Source of the DNA: Campanula takesimana
Taxonomy: Eukaryota > Streptophyta > Magnoliopsida > Asterales > Campanulaceae
DNA: 64,000 nucleotides
Assembly (NCBI GenBank): GCA_026119855.1
Contig: JAOWBW010000762.1
Location: 124,001-188,000, forward strand
Direction: 5' to 3'
The position numbers and the translations under genes were made by a program. Shown here piece after piece: positions 19,845 through 32,115 of the stretch; the first letter of the stretch is position 1; each line of letters starts with the position of its first letter. The notes below the pieces were generated by a model. That model worked only from the letters and a program-made list of their open reading frames with translations, was not told where the DNA came from and did not search any database.

Positions 19845-22290
19845 ATGGCAAACTCAAAACCTATGGCAACTGCAAACTACACTCACGTTCCGGTCTTTGA
19901 TGAAGATCATTTTGACTTGTGGAAATTCAGCATATTGACCCATCTCAACTCAATCGACGAAAGGCTCCATGACACCGTAGTTTTTGGACCTTACATTCCG
20001 GTTAAAGCGAATCCAAATCCACGCACCAACACTGCTCAACCTACAGTTCTTAAACCGAAGGAAGAATGTACTGAGGAAGAAACAAGAAGAGTTGCAAATG
20101 ACGGAAAATCAAGAAACATTCTCTTAAGCACTCTAAGCACGGCTATGAAACAACAAGTCATGCATTGTGCTACTGCTAATGAGCTATGGGATGCCATTGA
20201 AGAGCATATAGAAGGAGATACCGTTTACAAGGAGAACAAGAGATACGAAGTACAAAAGAGATTCAACAATTTCTCTCAACTCCCCGGAGAAACCTTAAGA
20301 CAAACTTATGAACGCTTTTGTGAAATTATCAATCTATGTATTTCACTTGGCATGAAGTTTTCAAACAAAGATTTGAATGTCAATTTTCTCCAAGCTTTTG
20401 GATCAAGATACCTACATAAATCTAGCGCTCTTGAAGACGCTGGAACTTTGGATGATTGGACTCTAAGGAACCTTTATGCTAATCTTAAAGTTTATGAGCT
20501 CAAACTTCAGCGAATTAGTGAAACTGAAGGAAAATCAAAATCTGTTGCAATGGTGGCGCATAGAGAGGAAGCCCAACCTCCTGCGCCTGCGCCTATTAAG
20601 AAAGAGAAAAGTTCTGATCCCCAAATTTCTACTTCTGAGCTATTGGACATGGACGATGAAGACTTCGCTTTATTTGTGAAGAGATTCCAGAAGTTCAGAA
20701 AATTCACCAAGCCCGGCTCAACCAGCAAATATCAAGGATCTACCAGCAAAGCTCCTACAAAGTTCATAAAGAGCAATGATTCTAAAAGAAATGAAGACCT
20801 TGTTTGTTTTAATTGCAGGAAACCTGGACACTTTGCATCGAGATGCCCAATTCCCAAGTTCGAGTATATGCAAAAGAAGAGCAGCCATACTCCTAAATTC
20901 ACTGCCAAGTTCACTCGTCATAAGAGAATGGTTGCTGAAGAAGAAGCACCAGCAAATGAGCACAACACGTGGATTGAAACAGACTCCGATGAGAGCGATG
21001 AAGACTCCGATGATGGACTCGTTTGTTTTGTTGCAAAAGATGAAGATGATGTTGAAATTAATGACTATGACTCCGATGACTTTTCAAAGGATGTTCCCGA
21101 TATGAAAAACTTGAACAAACCAATCAAGAAATCTGCTAGTTACTCTGTGGCGAAAAAGAAGAAAGGACCAACCATCAGTGAGCTAATTGAACAAGGATGT
21201 CTTACTCTGGCTCAAAGCGGTGGTGGGTTATTGTTTGCCCGATGTGATCTAAGTGAAAGGAACAAGCTAAGAAAGGGAACTTACATCAGACCTCAAGTTG
21301 AACCAGCTGCACCAATTCCTAAAATCAACGATGATGAAATTATTGCTGAACAAGAAAAGTTATTCAAAAAGGCTGAAACGGTAATCAGTAGATTTGATAA
21401 TATGAAGGAAGCTTTAGCACTATCATATGATGAAATTTCCCAGCTTAAGACCGAGAAAACTGTTCTAAAATCTGAACTCACACTCCTTAAGGAGCAGATA
21501 AAGAGCATGACTCCTCTTACTGTTAAAAACACTTTTCTAATAGAACAGAACTCACTTCTTAAAGTTCAAAACGATGAATTAGTCGCTCAAATTACTGATC
21601 TCAAAAAGATTACAAATGAGTGGTCCAATTCTCGTGTCACTATGGACAATATTTTTTAGTCCCAAAAAGCCAGTGGTGATAAAAGTGGCTTGGGATTCTC
21701 ATCAACTAGTGACAACTTTAAGTGTGATGTCTGTGCTGAAAGAGATAGTAAATTTACAAAACAGCAAACTTTTTGAAATTCCCAAGGAAAAACATTCTAA
21801 TTCAATGGGAAAAGGACAGGAAAAAGTCAAAAGACAAACATTCCATTATGTCTACCCAACGAAGCAATTTGGGAAAGCTAATGGGAAAGATATAGCTACA
21901 GATGAATCATCCTCTAGAAAAATCCCTCTTGAAACAAAGCGCGCTCCTTCTCCGAGTGCTCATTATGCGCCTAGGAACCACGCGCCTCATCGCCGTGCGC
22001 CTCCTAGCCCTATGCGCCCTCCTAGATCAAGCGCTCCAAAATTTTAAAAGAAGGATTTTGTTAAGGCTAGTCCATCTGAACCAAAGAAGAATGCTACCCC
22101 AAAGAAAAGTAGAGAGTTTGTGAAAACTCAAGTGATTAGTGGCTTTCATCATTGTTCCATTTGTGATTGTTCTGGACACAAGGCCGTGGAATGCCTTTTG
22201 CGATTCACTCCCAATGCCAAAGGACGTAAAAACCCTAAGGTCAAGCAAGAGTGGTTGTCAAAAGTTGCTAACTCTAGGACCCAAAAGGAA
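19845..22290 (+). pseudogene. gag: SIRE-type Gag of element C
   Basis: An open frame of 604 codons begins MANSKPMATANYTHV at 19845 and ends at TAG 21657-21659. The same frame continues with SQKASGDKSG, so this is a single-base stop. A frameshift near 21770 and a TAA at 22045-22047 follow. The capsid region (HFDLWKF, ATANELWDAIEEHIEGD, LRQTYERFCEIINLC) covers about residues 20-190. A CCHC knuckle (CFNCRKPGHFASRC) lies near 322, and a coiled coil near 500-600. A second knuckle (CSICDCSGHKAVEC) lies at about 22155-22200. The proline-rich stretch at 21940-22040 is built from GCGCCT words read as RAP, HAP and RRAPP. Confidence 0.88.
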
Positions 22291-22308
22291 TAAAGGGGAC
22301 CTGCTTAA

Positions 22309-25300
22309 ATGTCTATATTTCAGGTTCTTTGTTTCATGGCTGGATCTTCAAAAGCTAGAAATTATGAATGGATTCTCGATAGTGGGTGTTCAAGACACAT
22401 GAATGGAGATGAATCCTTATTAGAAGATGTCCATGAAGAAAGAGGTCCCTCAGTAACGTTTGGTGATAATAACAATGGTCAAGTTGTTTCATATGGAAAG
22501 CTCAAGAAAGACAAAGTGTGCATTGAAAGAGTCTCTCTCGTCGAAGGGCTCAAGCACAATTTATTATCCATATCTCAATTCTGCAACAAAGGATTAGAAT
22601 GCCTTTTCACCTCAACTCAATGTCTTATCAAGAATGGCAAAACTGGAGCTACATTACTCACGGGATATCGTAAGACAAATATTTACATTATTGATTTCCA
22701 TAGTATGAACTCTAGTACTAATCTTTGTTTTGTTGCTAAAAGTGTGAGCGAAAATAGTTGGCCGTGGTACAAGCGCTTAAGTCACTTGAACTTCAAATAT
22801 CTATCTAAACTCAGCAGGAATAACCTTGTTAAAGGACTTCCCAAGGTTACTGATCATCATGACAAGAAGTGCGCCGCGTGTCAACTTGGCAAACAACCAC
22901 AGAAGTCTTTCTCCAACAAGACCAATCCTTCAACTTCTAGATGTTTGCAACTGCTTCACATTGATCTATTTGGTCCAGTCACCCCCGCAAGTATTAGAAG
23001 AAACAAGTATACTCTAGTTGTGGTGGATGATTATTCAAGATACACATGGGTGGAAATGATGATCTAAAAAGACGACTGTTACGACATTTTGACCACCTTG
23101 TTTCGTCTGCTCCAAACCCAAAAAGAAGATGACATCGTTAGTGTTCGATCCGACAATGGAACAGAATTTAAGAACAACGGTGTTGCTCGATATTGCGACG
23201 ATCATGGGATAGATCACAACTTCTCAACCGCTGGAGTTCCTCAACAAAATGGTGTTGTGGAAAGAAAGAATAGGACGTTGATTGAAGCGGGAAAGACGAT
23301 GATAGCTGAAGCGAAATTGCCTAAATACTTTTGGGAAGAAGCTATCAACACAGCATGTTTTACTCAAAATCGTTCCATCATTAACAAACTTCACAACAAG
23401 ACTCCGTATGAACTTTGGCGTGGTAGAACTCCCAACATTGCATTCTTCAAGATCTTTGGTTGTAAGTGTTATATCCTCTATAACGGAAACGAACATAGAG
23501 GTAAATTCGATGCCAAAGCCGATGAAGGTATTTTTGTTGGGTATGCCAAACATTCTAAAGCATTTCATGTTTTTTAATAGATGTACATTAGTGATAGTTG
23601 AATCTGTACATGTTACATTTGATGAACATTCTCTCCTTGAGCCACATTTGGCTCCAAATGTTGCTGATGATTTTGTTGAGCTTAATGATACAGGTGCTCC
23701 TATTTATGTTGCGCCTACTCAAAATCAGAATCTATCAACTCAGGGAAATCCATCCACATCAGTTGCGCCTAGCTCCTCATATGGTGCGCCAAATGGATCA
23801 TCAGCTGCCCCTCACTCACATGTTGTGCCTCTTGATTCCTCTCATGTGCCTATATCTACTGCTGGATCTGGTATAAACCCAAGTTTCAACTCTACACCAA
23901 TTCAACCCCCAAATTTTGATGATTTAGAATCTGGTGAAGATGTACCAATTGAAGACCTTCAAGTTACTATGACTCAACCTAACTTGCCTCCTGAAATTCG
24001 TGAAGTTAGAGGTCACCCAATCAATAATATCATTGGTTATCTAAACATTGGTGTTCGTACAAAGAGAGCTACAAACTTTGATGCTTACACTGCTTTTATC
24101 TCTCAAATTGAACCGAAGAAGGCTGATGAAGCGCTCCAAGATCCTAATTGGGTTGGTGCTATACAAGAAGAACTCAATCAATTTGAACGATGTAAGGTTT
24201 GGACTCTTGTTCCAAGACCAAATGATCAAGGAGTGATTGGTACAAAATGGGTGTTCAGAAACAAGATGGATGAGAATGGAACCATCACAAGAAACAAAGC
24301 AAGATTGGTTGCACAAGGCTATAGGCAAGAAGAAGGAATTGATTACGATGAAACTTTTGCGCCCGTAGCAAGACTTGAAGCTATCAGATTATTTCTAGCT
24401 TACGCAGCTCACAAGAACTTCAAGTTATATCAAATGGATGTGAAGAGCGTGTTTCTAAATGGTGAACTCCAAGAACAAGTCTACGTTGCTCAACCACCTG
24501 GGTTTAAAGATTCACAATTTCCAAATCATGTGTACAAACTCCAGAAAGCTTTGTATGGGCTCAAACAAGCACCAAGAGCATGGTACGATACACTATCCAA
24601 GTTTCTCATCGAAAAAGGCTTCACTCGCGGTAAAATCGATATAACTCTTTTCATTGCCAAACATAATGGTCATAAATTACTTGTTCAAATTTATGTTGAT
24701 GATATTATATTTGGTTCTACTAATGAATTGTTGTGCAAGCGCTTTGAGAAACTAATGAAGAGCAAGTTTGAAATGAGCATGATGAGAGAACTCACATTCT
24801 TCTTCGGGCTACAAATCAAGCAAATGAGTGAAGGCATATTTATCAATCAAGCCAAATATACAAAGGACTTAATCAAGAAGTTTGGACTTGACAATGCTAA
24901 ACCATACGATACTCCAATGGCTACCGGCAACAAACTCAACAAAGGTTTAAAAGGTAAATGTGTTGATCAAATGCTCTATCGAGGTATGATTGGCTCGCTC
25001 CTTTATCTTACTGCTAGTAGGCCCGATATTATGTTTAGTGTTTGTGTTTGCGCTCGTTATCAATCTGACCCTAGAGAAGCGTACTTACTTGCTGTGAAAT
25101 GTATTATAAGATATCTATCCGGTACTGTTAACCTTGGACTTTGGTACACCAAAGATTCGAACTTTAAACTTGTAGGTTATTCAGATGCAGATTATGCAGT
25201 GTGCACAATTGATAGGAAAAGCACAAGTGGCACTTGTCATTTCCTCGGATATCGACTTGTGTCATGGGCGAGTAAGAAACAAGCTTCAGTATCTATGTCA

Positions 25301-25636
25301 ACAACCGAAGCTGAATATATCGATGCGGGAAGTTGTTGCTGTCAAATACTATGGATGAAGGAGCAATTGGTGGACTATGATATCATCAAAGAAAATTGTC
25401 CCATCTACTGCGACAACACTTCAACCATTGCCGTTTCTGAAAATCCTGTCATGCACTCCAAAACCAAGCACATCGACATCAAATATCACTTCCTCAAAGA
25501 CCACGTGGAGAAAGGCAATATTCATTTGGAACACGTGGGAACCGACTATCAAATCGCTGACATTCTAACGAAAGCACTTAACGCGAAACGGTTCATCTTT
25601 TTGAGAGGTGAAATGGGTATGCTTGAACTCAACTAA
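22309..25636 (+). pseudogene. pol: SIRE-type Pol of element C (protease, integrase, RT, RNase H)
   Basis: The frame starts MSIFQVLCFMAGSS. The protease active site is WILDSGCSRHM, followed by the integrase zinc region (HLNFKYLSKL, CAACQLGK) and DDE core (LLHIDLFGPV, VRSDNGTEF, VVERKNRTL). Only two defects separate it from an intact polyprotein: TAA at 23065-23067 after VEMMI, and one extra T in the run near 23570. From there one frame is open to 25636: GTKWVFRNKM, FAPVARLEAIRL, YQMDVKSVFLNGELQ, QIYVDDIIFGS and the RNase H motifs to LRGEMGMLELN. The gag frame and this frame are in phase, separated by two TAA codons. Confidence 0.9.
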
Positions 25637-25887
25637 TTCCATATAGTTTTGTTATTACTAATGATTTTATGTTTCGTTGAGTTCTGAATATCCTAGGTAT
25701 AAAAGTTATATATTTTTTAAAGTTTTAAGGAAACTCATGCGCGCCCAAAGACTTTGCGCACCCCACTCACTGCGCGCCTCACCCTCTTGCACGCCCATTT
25801 TATATCGTGCCCTATCCATCATGCGCGCCTCTTGAGTGTTATGCTCCCCTCATGCGCGAATTAAGTGTTTACGGCTCAATCAATGCA
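25637..25887 (+). other. Truncated region after pol in C, rich in GCGC words
   Basis: No gene is seen. Between 25738 and 25860 there are GCGCGCC, GCGCACC, GCGCGCCTC (twice) and GCGCGAA words, continuing the motif of this element. F carries AACCGC-type motifs at the corresponding place (53300-53520). C stops at 25887. Confidence 0.6.
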
Positions 25888-26326
25888 CCAAAATTTATTA
25901 TTCCAATGATTGAACGTATTCAATACTCACAAGTACCAGGTATGTTTGTTCTTATTTATTATAGGAATCTTTGTCGTTTGACATTCCATAATTGTTCAAG
26001 GGTACTTGTGCAATTATTTTTCCCTCGTTTTTTCGTTTTTCAAAAATTTTATTTTCTAGGGATATATCTCTTGCACCCCAAACTTATACCAAAACAGATG
26101 TTTTTGGAATTTGTGCAAAAATTAATCAAAATTGCTCATACACTTATAGGGAAAGTGGAGCAGTTTTTTTTTACCCAATATGTCATATCTAGTGTACTTT
26201 GGGTCTTTCAACCATAAAATATCCATCATTTCATAAAAACCCCTCATTAATGGTTGTCCTTTCCAAGTCAATCACCATAAATGCTAGTCTCTTCATCTTC
26301 CATTTTTTCCTAGAAAACCTACCCTA
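25888..26326 (+). repeat. Segment X, copy 1, with exon-like start
   Basis: This 439-bp segment recurs at 60552-60990 with only a few per cent difference, and both copies begin at the same base (CCAAAATTTATTATTCC). The first 52 bases can encode PKFIIPMIERIQYSQ and end in CAG followed by GTATGTTT, like an exon with a splice donor. The rest is AT-rich and intron-like. No LTR features are seen. It may be the non-element DNA into which D inserted. I do not recognise the peptide. Confidence 0.6.
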
Positions 26327-26601
26327 TATTAGACAAAATTTCCCCTATGGTTTACAGTGCAGATTTGTTTGGTGTGCCATTGTTGATAAAGGCGTAAGTG
26401 CAGATTTGTTTGGTGTGCCATTGTTGACAAAGTTGTATAAAGAATATTGCTAGAATAGTGGTCTAAATAAAAAGTCCTAGTCTACCTAAAATGGGTTCAC
26501 ACAGCCTTTGTAATCTATATATTGTATTCGTCTGTGAATGGAAAAAGTGTGGTGGAAAATTTCTCGAAACCTATGTTCTTCTCTACCTTTCAATTCTAAC
26601 A
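26327..26601 (+). repeat. 5' LTR of element D
   Basis: The LTR runs from TATTAGACAAAATTTCCCC to CAATTCTAACA and matches 60319-60551. It contains two copies of a 31-bp direct repeat, GTGCAGATTTGTTTGG and following bases, around 26358-26430. Both LTRs start TATTAG rather than TG. Confidence 0.85.
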
Positions 26602-26613
26602 TGGTATCAGTCT
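26602..26613 (+). other. Primer binding site of element D
   Basis: TGGTATCAGTCT directly after the LTR matches the initiator tRNA-Met site for nine bases and then departs from it. Confidence 0.7.
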
Positions 26614-26666
26614 AATCGATCCTAATTTCTTAGACGTACCTCTCTTCTTTGTCTATCTTGCAGTAA

Positions 26667-27691
26667 ATGGTCGAGTCCTCTGCATCTCAATATTCTTCTC
26701 TCTTTCAGAACATGTCGTCCTCAAACCCTCTCCCTGTCTTCTACAACCCCAACGCTATTATGGCACAAACCTTTCTCGCCAAAGAGAACTACATAAATTG
26801 GGCCAACCTTTTCAAAACCCTTCTCCGCACTCATGATCTCTTATATATCATTGATCCTAAACAACCCCCAGCCACGTTACCCGATGGCACCAATAATCCC
26901 CAGCATGCCTTATGGACTAAAGGCACCGATCTCGTATGTGGTTGGATCAAAGGTTCTGTGACTCCTCCCGTCCTTCCATATCTGAATTCTTGTGACACAT
27001 CCCCGGCGGCTTGGGTCGCTCTGTCCAAGCGATTTGGAGCAGCCTCTACACTCCAGATCGACATTCTCAAAGAGAAATTGCACGGATTAAAGAAAGCACC
27101 GGACACCAACATCGCCGATTATCTTCTCCAGGCAACATCAATTTCGGACTCTCTCATCGCCGCCGGCGAACTAGTAGACAAAGCCGTCTTGATTCAGCAT
27201 GTGTTAGGCGGTTTGGGTTAAGATTACAAAGAATTCTTGACCTCTGCCGCCGCCATTCACGCTCAGAATCCTCTCACCTTTGATGTTATGTCTGATCTGC
27301 TTTTGAAGGAAGAGATGCTCCTTCAAAAGTTCTCCACTCTGACCCCCACATCGACAGCCCTCATAGCCGATGCTAAAACTTCTTCTTCGGCTCCGGTACC
27401 ACATTTCTCTGCAGATCGGGGAGGGGGAAATCAGTACCGCGGCAATAGACACAATCACCGTAATCGTGGTGGTGGCAATCGTTTCTCTGGGTACAACAAT
27501 GGTAATAGGAAAAATTCTTGGAACTCTTCGTGGAACAGAAATGGGGGATCTGGTCGTGGCTCTGGTCAAAATCGGAATATGGGTAATGGTCAATGGCGTG
27601 GTGGTTCGGGTCATAATTCGGGTCGGGGGATCCTACCCAAACCCGATGTCATCTGCCAATTGTGTCTTAACCCAGGCTATAGTGCAAGGGA
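26667..27691 (+). pseudogene. gag: Gag of Ale-like element D
   Basis: The frame opens with MVESSASQYSSLFQNM. It contains the copia gag core (NYINWANLFKTLL, DTSPAAWVALSKRFGAAS, LHGLKKAPDTNIADYL) and stops at TAA 27219-27221, but stays in phase from 27222 with DYKEFLTSAAAIHAQNPLTFDVM. A Gly/Asn/Arg-rich stretch occupies 27415-27630. The zinc knuckle reads CQLCLNPGYSAREC, with Tyr in the usual His position. A frameshift near 27690 separates it from protease. Confidence 0.85.
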
Positions 27692-28996
27692 ATGCAACAA
27701 CTTTATGCACATATGGCTTACACAGATCCTGTGATTCTTGACTCCGGTGCTACAAATCATATGACGGCAAACCCATCCAACTTCTCTGGGTCTTACCCAT
27801 ACTCAGGTAAAGATGTAGTTACTGTTGGTAATGGCTCACAGTTAAAAATGAAAAGCATTGGTAATTCTTCTTTTACTGCTAATAATTGTTGTTTCTATCT
27901 CCGTAATATCTTGTTCGTCCCTAGCATACATAAACCTTTATTATCTATCCGCCAATTTTCCAAAGATAATAATTGTTATTTTGAAGTTGACTCTTCTGGT
28001 TTTCGTGTCAAGGACAATCGGACGAAGGAGATCATTCTTTTTGGCAGTAATTCTGGCGGTCTCTACAAGCTCTCTTTTAATTCCAAGTCCCCAAGTAGTC
28101 CCTTTGCTCTTCTTGGAGAAAGATCGAGTCAAGCAACCTGGCATGATCGTTTGGGTCATCCATCTATCCAAGTTCTTAAAGTTTTGAGTCATAAGTTTAG
28201 TTTACCTTTCAGTAATAAAATTAGTGAACAACAATGTTGTCACTGGTGTCCTTTAGGCAAGTCTAGCAAATTGTCTTTTTCTTCTCGAACATTTAATGCA
28301 TTCAATCCTCTAGATATGGTACACTTAGATGTTTGGGGTCCTTCCCCCGTTGCTTCTATGAATGGATTTCGTTATTATCTTTCCATTGTGGATGATTTTT
28401 CTTGCTTTGTGTGGCTTTTTCTCTATGACACATAAATCTAATGTCACTGATATATTTCGGTCATTTAAAACACAAATTGAGAACCAATTATCTCGCCGTA
28501 TTTCTGCTATTCATACCGTCAAAACCATTCAAACTGATGGGGGAGGAGAATTCACTAGTAGGGCTTTCACTTCTTTTCTTCACAATGTTGGCATAAAACA
28601 CCAAATAACGTGTCCATATACACAGCAACAAAATGGGGTAGTGGAACGCAAACATCGCCACATTGTTGAAATGGGTTTGTGCTTAATGTCCAAGGCCAAA
28701 GTTCCCTATAAATTTTGGTTGGAAGCATTTAACATTGCCGTGTATCTCATTAACCGTCTTCCCATGCGTCTCCATAATTTTATTTCTCCTTATCAAAAAT
28801 TGTGGAAACGCATTCCCGATTATCGATTTCTTAAAGTGTTCGGGTGCTCTTGTTTTCCCTATATTGTTCCCACCAATGCTCATAAGTTAATGCCAAAATC
28901 AACACATTTCATCTTTCTTGGTTATGATAATTCTCGTAAAGGTTACCGGTGTATGGACTTATTAACTGAAAAACTGTATATTTCTCGCCATGTGGT
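27692..28996 (+). pseudogene. pol: Protease and integrase of Ale-like element D
   Basis: The frame from 27692 holds the protease site VILDSGATNHMTAN and the pre-integrase zinc region (TWHDRLGHPS, CHWCPLGKSSK). The first integrase Asp is in MVHLDVWGPSP. A one-base shift near 28425 moves to the frame of 28362-29078, which carries the second Asp (IQTDGGGEF) and the Glu (NGVVERKHRHIVE), then FWLEAFNIAVYLINRLP. The gene is cut at RHVV (28996) by the LTR of E1; the residues after it belong to the LTR. Confidence 0.87.
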
Positions 28997-30483
28997 TGTT
29001 GGTAGTGGTGCCCTAGGCACGTTTAATAAACGTTGTAATTGTTATCATTTATTTCATATCAATAAAGAAATGTTTTGATTATTATTGTTGTTCATGTTTA
29101 CTTATAATAATCTCCGTCTCTAGTACTTGTTAAGCACTAGTATAAAGGCTAAATGATCATGGGATGATCATGTTAGATTTATGGGTACTTGTTTGGAACA
29201 AGTTACTGGACATGACCCGCTGTATGAGATTTATGTCATGGTCTATGTCGTACATATATCTCATATTAGTTATGTCATTTGAATCCTTAGACATGAAGTT
29301 ATTATAGTGTTCCACTTGATGAACATTATGTTTGACATATTCAAACGCTACCTTTAACCGGGAAGTTATAAAGGGTATGATTGGCATAATCGGATTCACG
29401 TAGGGAAGAATAATAAGCTAAATGGATTTGTCCCTCTTCGGAGAGATGTCAAGCTTGGGCCTCTCGTAGGAATGATGTTGTTGAAAATGTTCGGCCGGAC
29501 TCAAATGAATTGATTAGATCAATGTCATTTGTATTATCAACATATTCGGAATCGAGAAAGTATTGAACAAAGCAAGTTGACTTGTTGACCATGACTTGTG
29601 TTCAATGACATTGTGGACAAAGGGATTATGACATATTCTAAAGGAATGCAAACTTGTATCTAGTTATACTATTTGGGTAGGTATGACGGTTTGCTAGAAC
29701 CTAATCATATCTTATGGTTTCATGCTTGAACCCATTGCCAACTTAGTGTAATCCTAGAGGGTCACACACAATAGAACGAATCTTAAATAAGGATTATATT
29801 GGAATTTTGGAAACTTTAGGAATCTGGACAAGTGGGCGACCGCACATGGTGACTTGGGCGGCCACACAGTTTGGGTCAGTTAGTACCAGAAACCTTCCAG
29901 ATAGATGTGGGACCGCACAAGGTTTTTGGGCGGCCGCACACCATGTCGGGACTGGTTTCCTTATTTGATTTGGAAAGGAATTTTGGACGGGTTTAGACAC
30001 AAGTTTCCTATTTGGAATAGGTCTAACTTGTATATAAACAGCCAAATTCGGCCAGAATCAAAGTCAATGCTTTAGGCAAGTCTCCAAAGAGTTTGAGAGA
30101 GTTTTATTTTGTTCTAAGACATCCTAGATTGAAGAACAAAATAATACACAAACAAAATTCCATATAGTTCATATTCATTGTGAAAACGTGTTTCACAATT
30201 TTGGTCTAGCAACCAAGATCAAGTGTTCTTGATATTCGTTCGTGGTGTGGATACCGCTAGAGGGTGAAGCTTATCATCTTCAAAGTTCGTGTTCTTACTT
30301 TTGTGATTAAAGCTTCAAGTTCTCCATCAAGATCAAAGACCAAATTCAAAGTCATCAAGGGTTAGTTTTCTAGTATTCATATTGTTGTATTTGATTTGAT
30401 CATATGAATGGATCTATGGGCTTTGGGTTTCATAAAATTTTAAATGCTATTTTCCGCTGCGCATGTTACTACGAAACCCAACA
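28997..30483 (+). repeat. 5' LTR of element E1
   Basis: The 1487-bp LTR runs from TGTTGGTAGTGGTGCC to GAAACCCAACA. TATA box TATATAAA is at 30031-30038. The first 80 bases contain AATAAA-like words, and most of the LTR aligns with that of E2 except across the GC-rich motifs. Confidence 0.9.
29834..29940 (+). promoter_or_regulatory. GGGCGGCCGCACA motif array in the LTR of E1
   Basis: Four copies are seen: GGGCGACCGCACA (29834), GGGCGGCCACACA (29856), GGGACCGCACA (29909) and GGGCGGCCGCACA (29928). They lie 90-200 bp upstream of the TATA box. The same position in E2 holds a different motif. An enhancer role is inferred. Confidence 0.6.
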
Positions 30484-30484
30484 G

Positions 30485-30496
30485 TGGTATCAGAGC
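30485..30496 (+). other. Primer binding site of element E1, initiator tRNA-Met
   Basis: TGGTATCAGAGC lies one base after the LTR end. Confidence 0.92.
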
Positions 30497-32071
30497 CCCG
30501 TTCATGTTGATTAATTCAATACCTAGATCATGTTGTGTGTATATAAATTGTTTATGTGCCCAAGCATGATATGAATATTGGATTATATGATGTTTATGTG
30601 TTATGTGATTTTATGTGGTTTATTGTTTTACAACTTTAATCGCACGATTCAATCGCAATTAATATTATGATGGATTCTGAATTGTTTGATTACTAATTCT
30701 GATTGGATCATGGTTTTAATAATCAGGGAAAAACAATTTTGAGACAAAATTTTGAACTTTAAAATTGCCTTCTGATCCTCCTGTGCGATCGCACAAAATA
30801 ACGTGGCGGCCGCACATGCTTGGGCGATCGCACAGTTATTTTTGGGCGGCCGCACAATGCAATCAGAATGCTGATTCTTTTTGCTTTTGATCAGATTTGG
30901 AATTTTCAAAAGGTCCAACTAAACCAGTAACAGAACCAGGCCAGACCTGCTGATCTGGAATGGGTTTTGGGTAGTTGGTTTGGGTGTGGATCTTGGGGTT
31001 TCATTTTCCTATTTGTTTTGATCTTGTGATTCTAAGATTGGTTCAAGGTTTGGATGGCTAATCTACGTTCATCGAGATTGTGTTTCCCAAACTTGATCGC
31101 AATCAAAGTTTCAAAGATAAAACGAAGTTAGAATTATGAAGAGTTCATAATTGCTAAAATTGAGAAACAAAGTTCTTGATTCAATGATTGGAATTTCATG
31201 TGGAATTGTGGATGCAATTGGCCTACGTCTATCGAGACCATCTATTGCTTAGTTTCGGCCACATGGACTACTTTCTTGGTTTCTTGAATTAGTGCGGAAT
31301 TGTGGATGCCTGATGGCTTAGTTTCGGCCGCACTTCTTGTTGTCTTGATTTGGAGATAATAATCAAAGTTGAAATAGTCTCATCCTCATAATTATAGAGA
31401 AACTAATGACACATAAATATTAAGCTTAAATTAATGGAGATTAATTTAGTGGCTAAACTTGATGCGTAACATGTTTATATTATGTGCTCATAAATGTGTT
31501 GTATGCTATATGAGATGAACCTTCAAAGAAAGTTTTAAGTTCTTTTTGCCATGCCATGATTAAAACACTTGTTTATACATGGGTGATTTTGATGTGGGTT
31601 CGCCTCCGTGAGGTGCATTAATTTTATTCATGTATGAGCAAGATGAGATTCATTAATTCAATGTGGGATTGCCTCCGCAAGGTGCATTAAATTGAATGGT
31701 TCCTATACGTTTAAAATGGTTGAACCTAATTAGGCGTCAAAACAGTTTTGGGCCTAGGCAAAAGATGAGATTAAACATGCCTTTTGAAATTTGGATTTCT
31801 CAAGGAATCTCATAAAAGAATCTAAGAATCATATGGGATATGATTGACATGATTGTCTACCTAATTAATTTAGTTTTGAGCGGTCCGCCTCCGTGGACTC
31901 AAAAGTTAAATTAAAGTTGGTTCTTAGCCCAATTAAATTATATTATACATTGGATGTATGTGAAGGTTATATAATGTAGTGGGAGTATTTTTGTTTGAAA
32001 AATACATTGTTTATTTCTTTAATGAAAACCGGTACTTATTAAATTTTGGAAATTTTGCATATTTGTAGACA
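30497..32071 (+). other. 5' leader of element E1
   Basis: This noncoding leader of about 1.6 kb is alignable with that of E2 over most of its length. It contains a GC-rich motif cluster at 30782-30856, including the perfect 14-bp palindrome TGTGCGATCGCACA (30782-30795) and two GGCGGCCGCACA copies. Farther on are repeated phrases of the type GTGGGTTCGCCTCCGTGAGG (31595, 31660, 31880). No coding region is recognised. Confidence 0.65.
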
Positions 32072-32115
32072 ATGACTGCTAACACTCAATCAATTTCGTT
32101 GCGATCGATCCTTGA

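Larger units (their letters stand above)
18363..25887 (+). mobile_element. SIRE-type Ty1/copia element C, 3' end missing
   Basis: C has a 5' LTR, tRNA-Met primer site, gag and an almost complete pol, followed by about 250 bp of downstream sequence that stops abruptly at 25887 where segment X1 starts. The downstream gene and 3' LTR are absent. It is inserted in the LTR of B; TGACC (18358-18362) is the presumed target duplication, whose partner is lost. Confidence 0.88.
26327..28996 (+). mobile_element. Ale-like Ty1/copia element D, 5' part
   Basis: This part contains a short LTR (275 bp), primer site, gag, protease and integrase. It stops at LYISRHVV, where E1 starts. The 3' part (RNase H end and 3' LTR) is at 59786-60551. 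Reverse transcriptase is absent from both parts. The small LTR and the gag type (FLAKENYINWANLFKTLL) suggest the Ale/Retrofit group. Confidence 0.85.

Noticed and set aside
29100..29800. Possible noncoding RNA gene in LTR E1 (ATGATCAT hairpins)
   Set aside because: Short dyads occur in all E-type LTRs and no independent evidence of an RNA gene exists.
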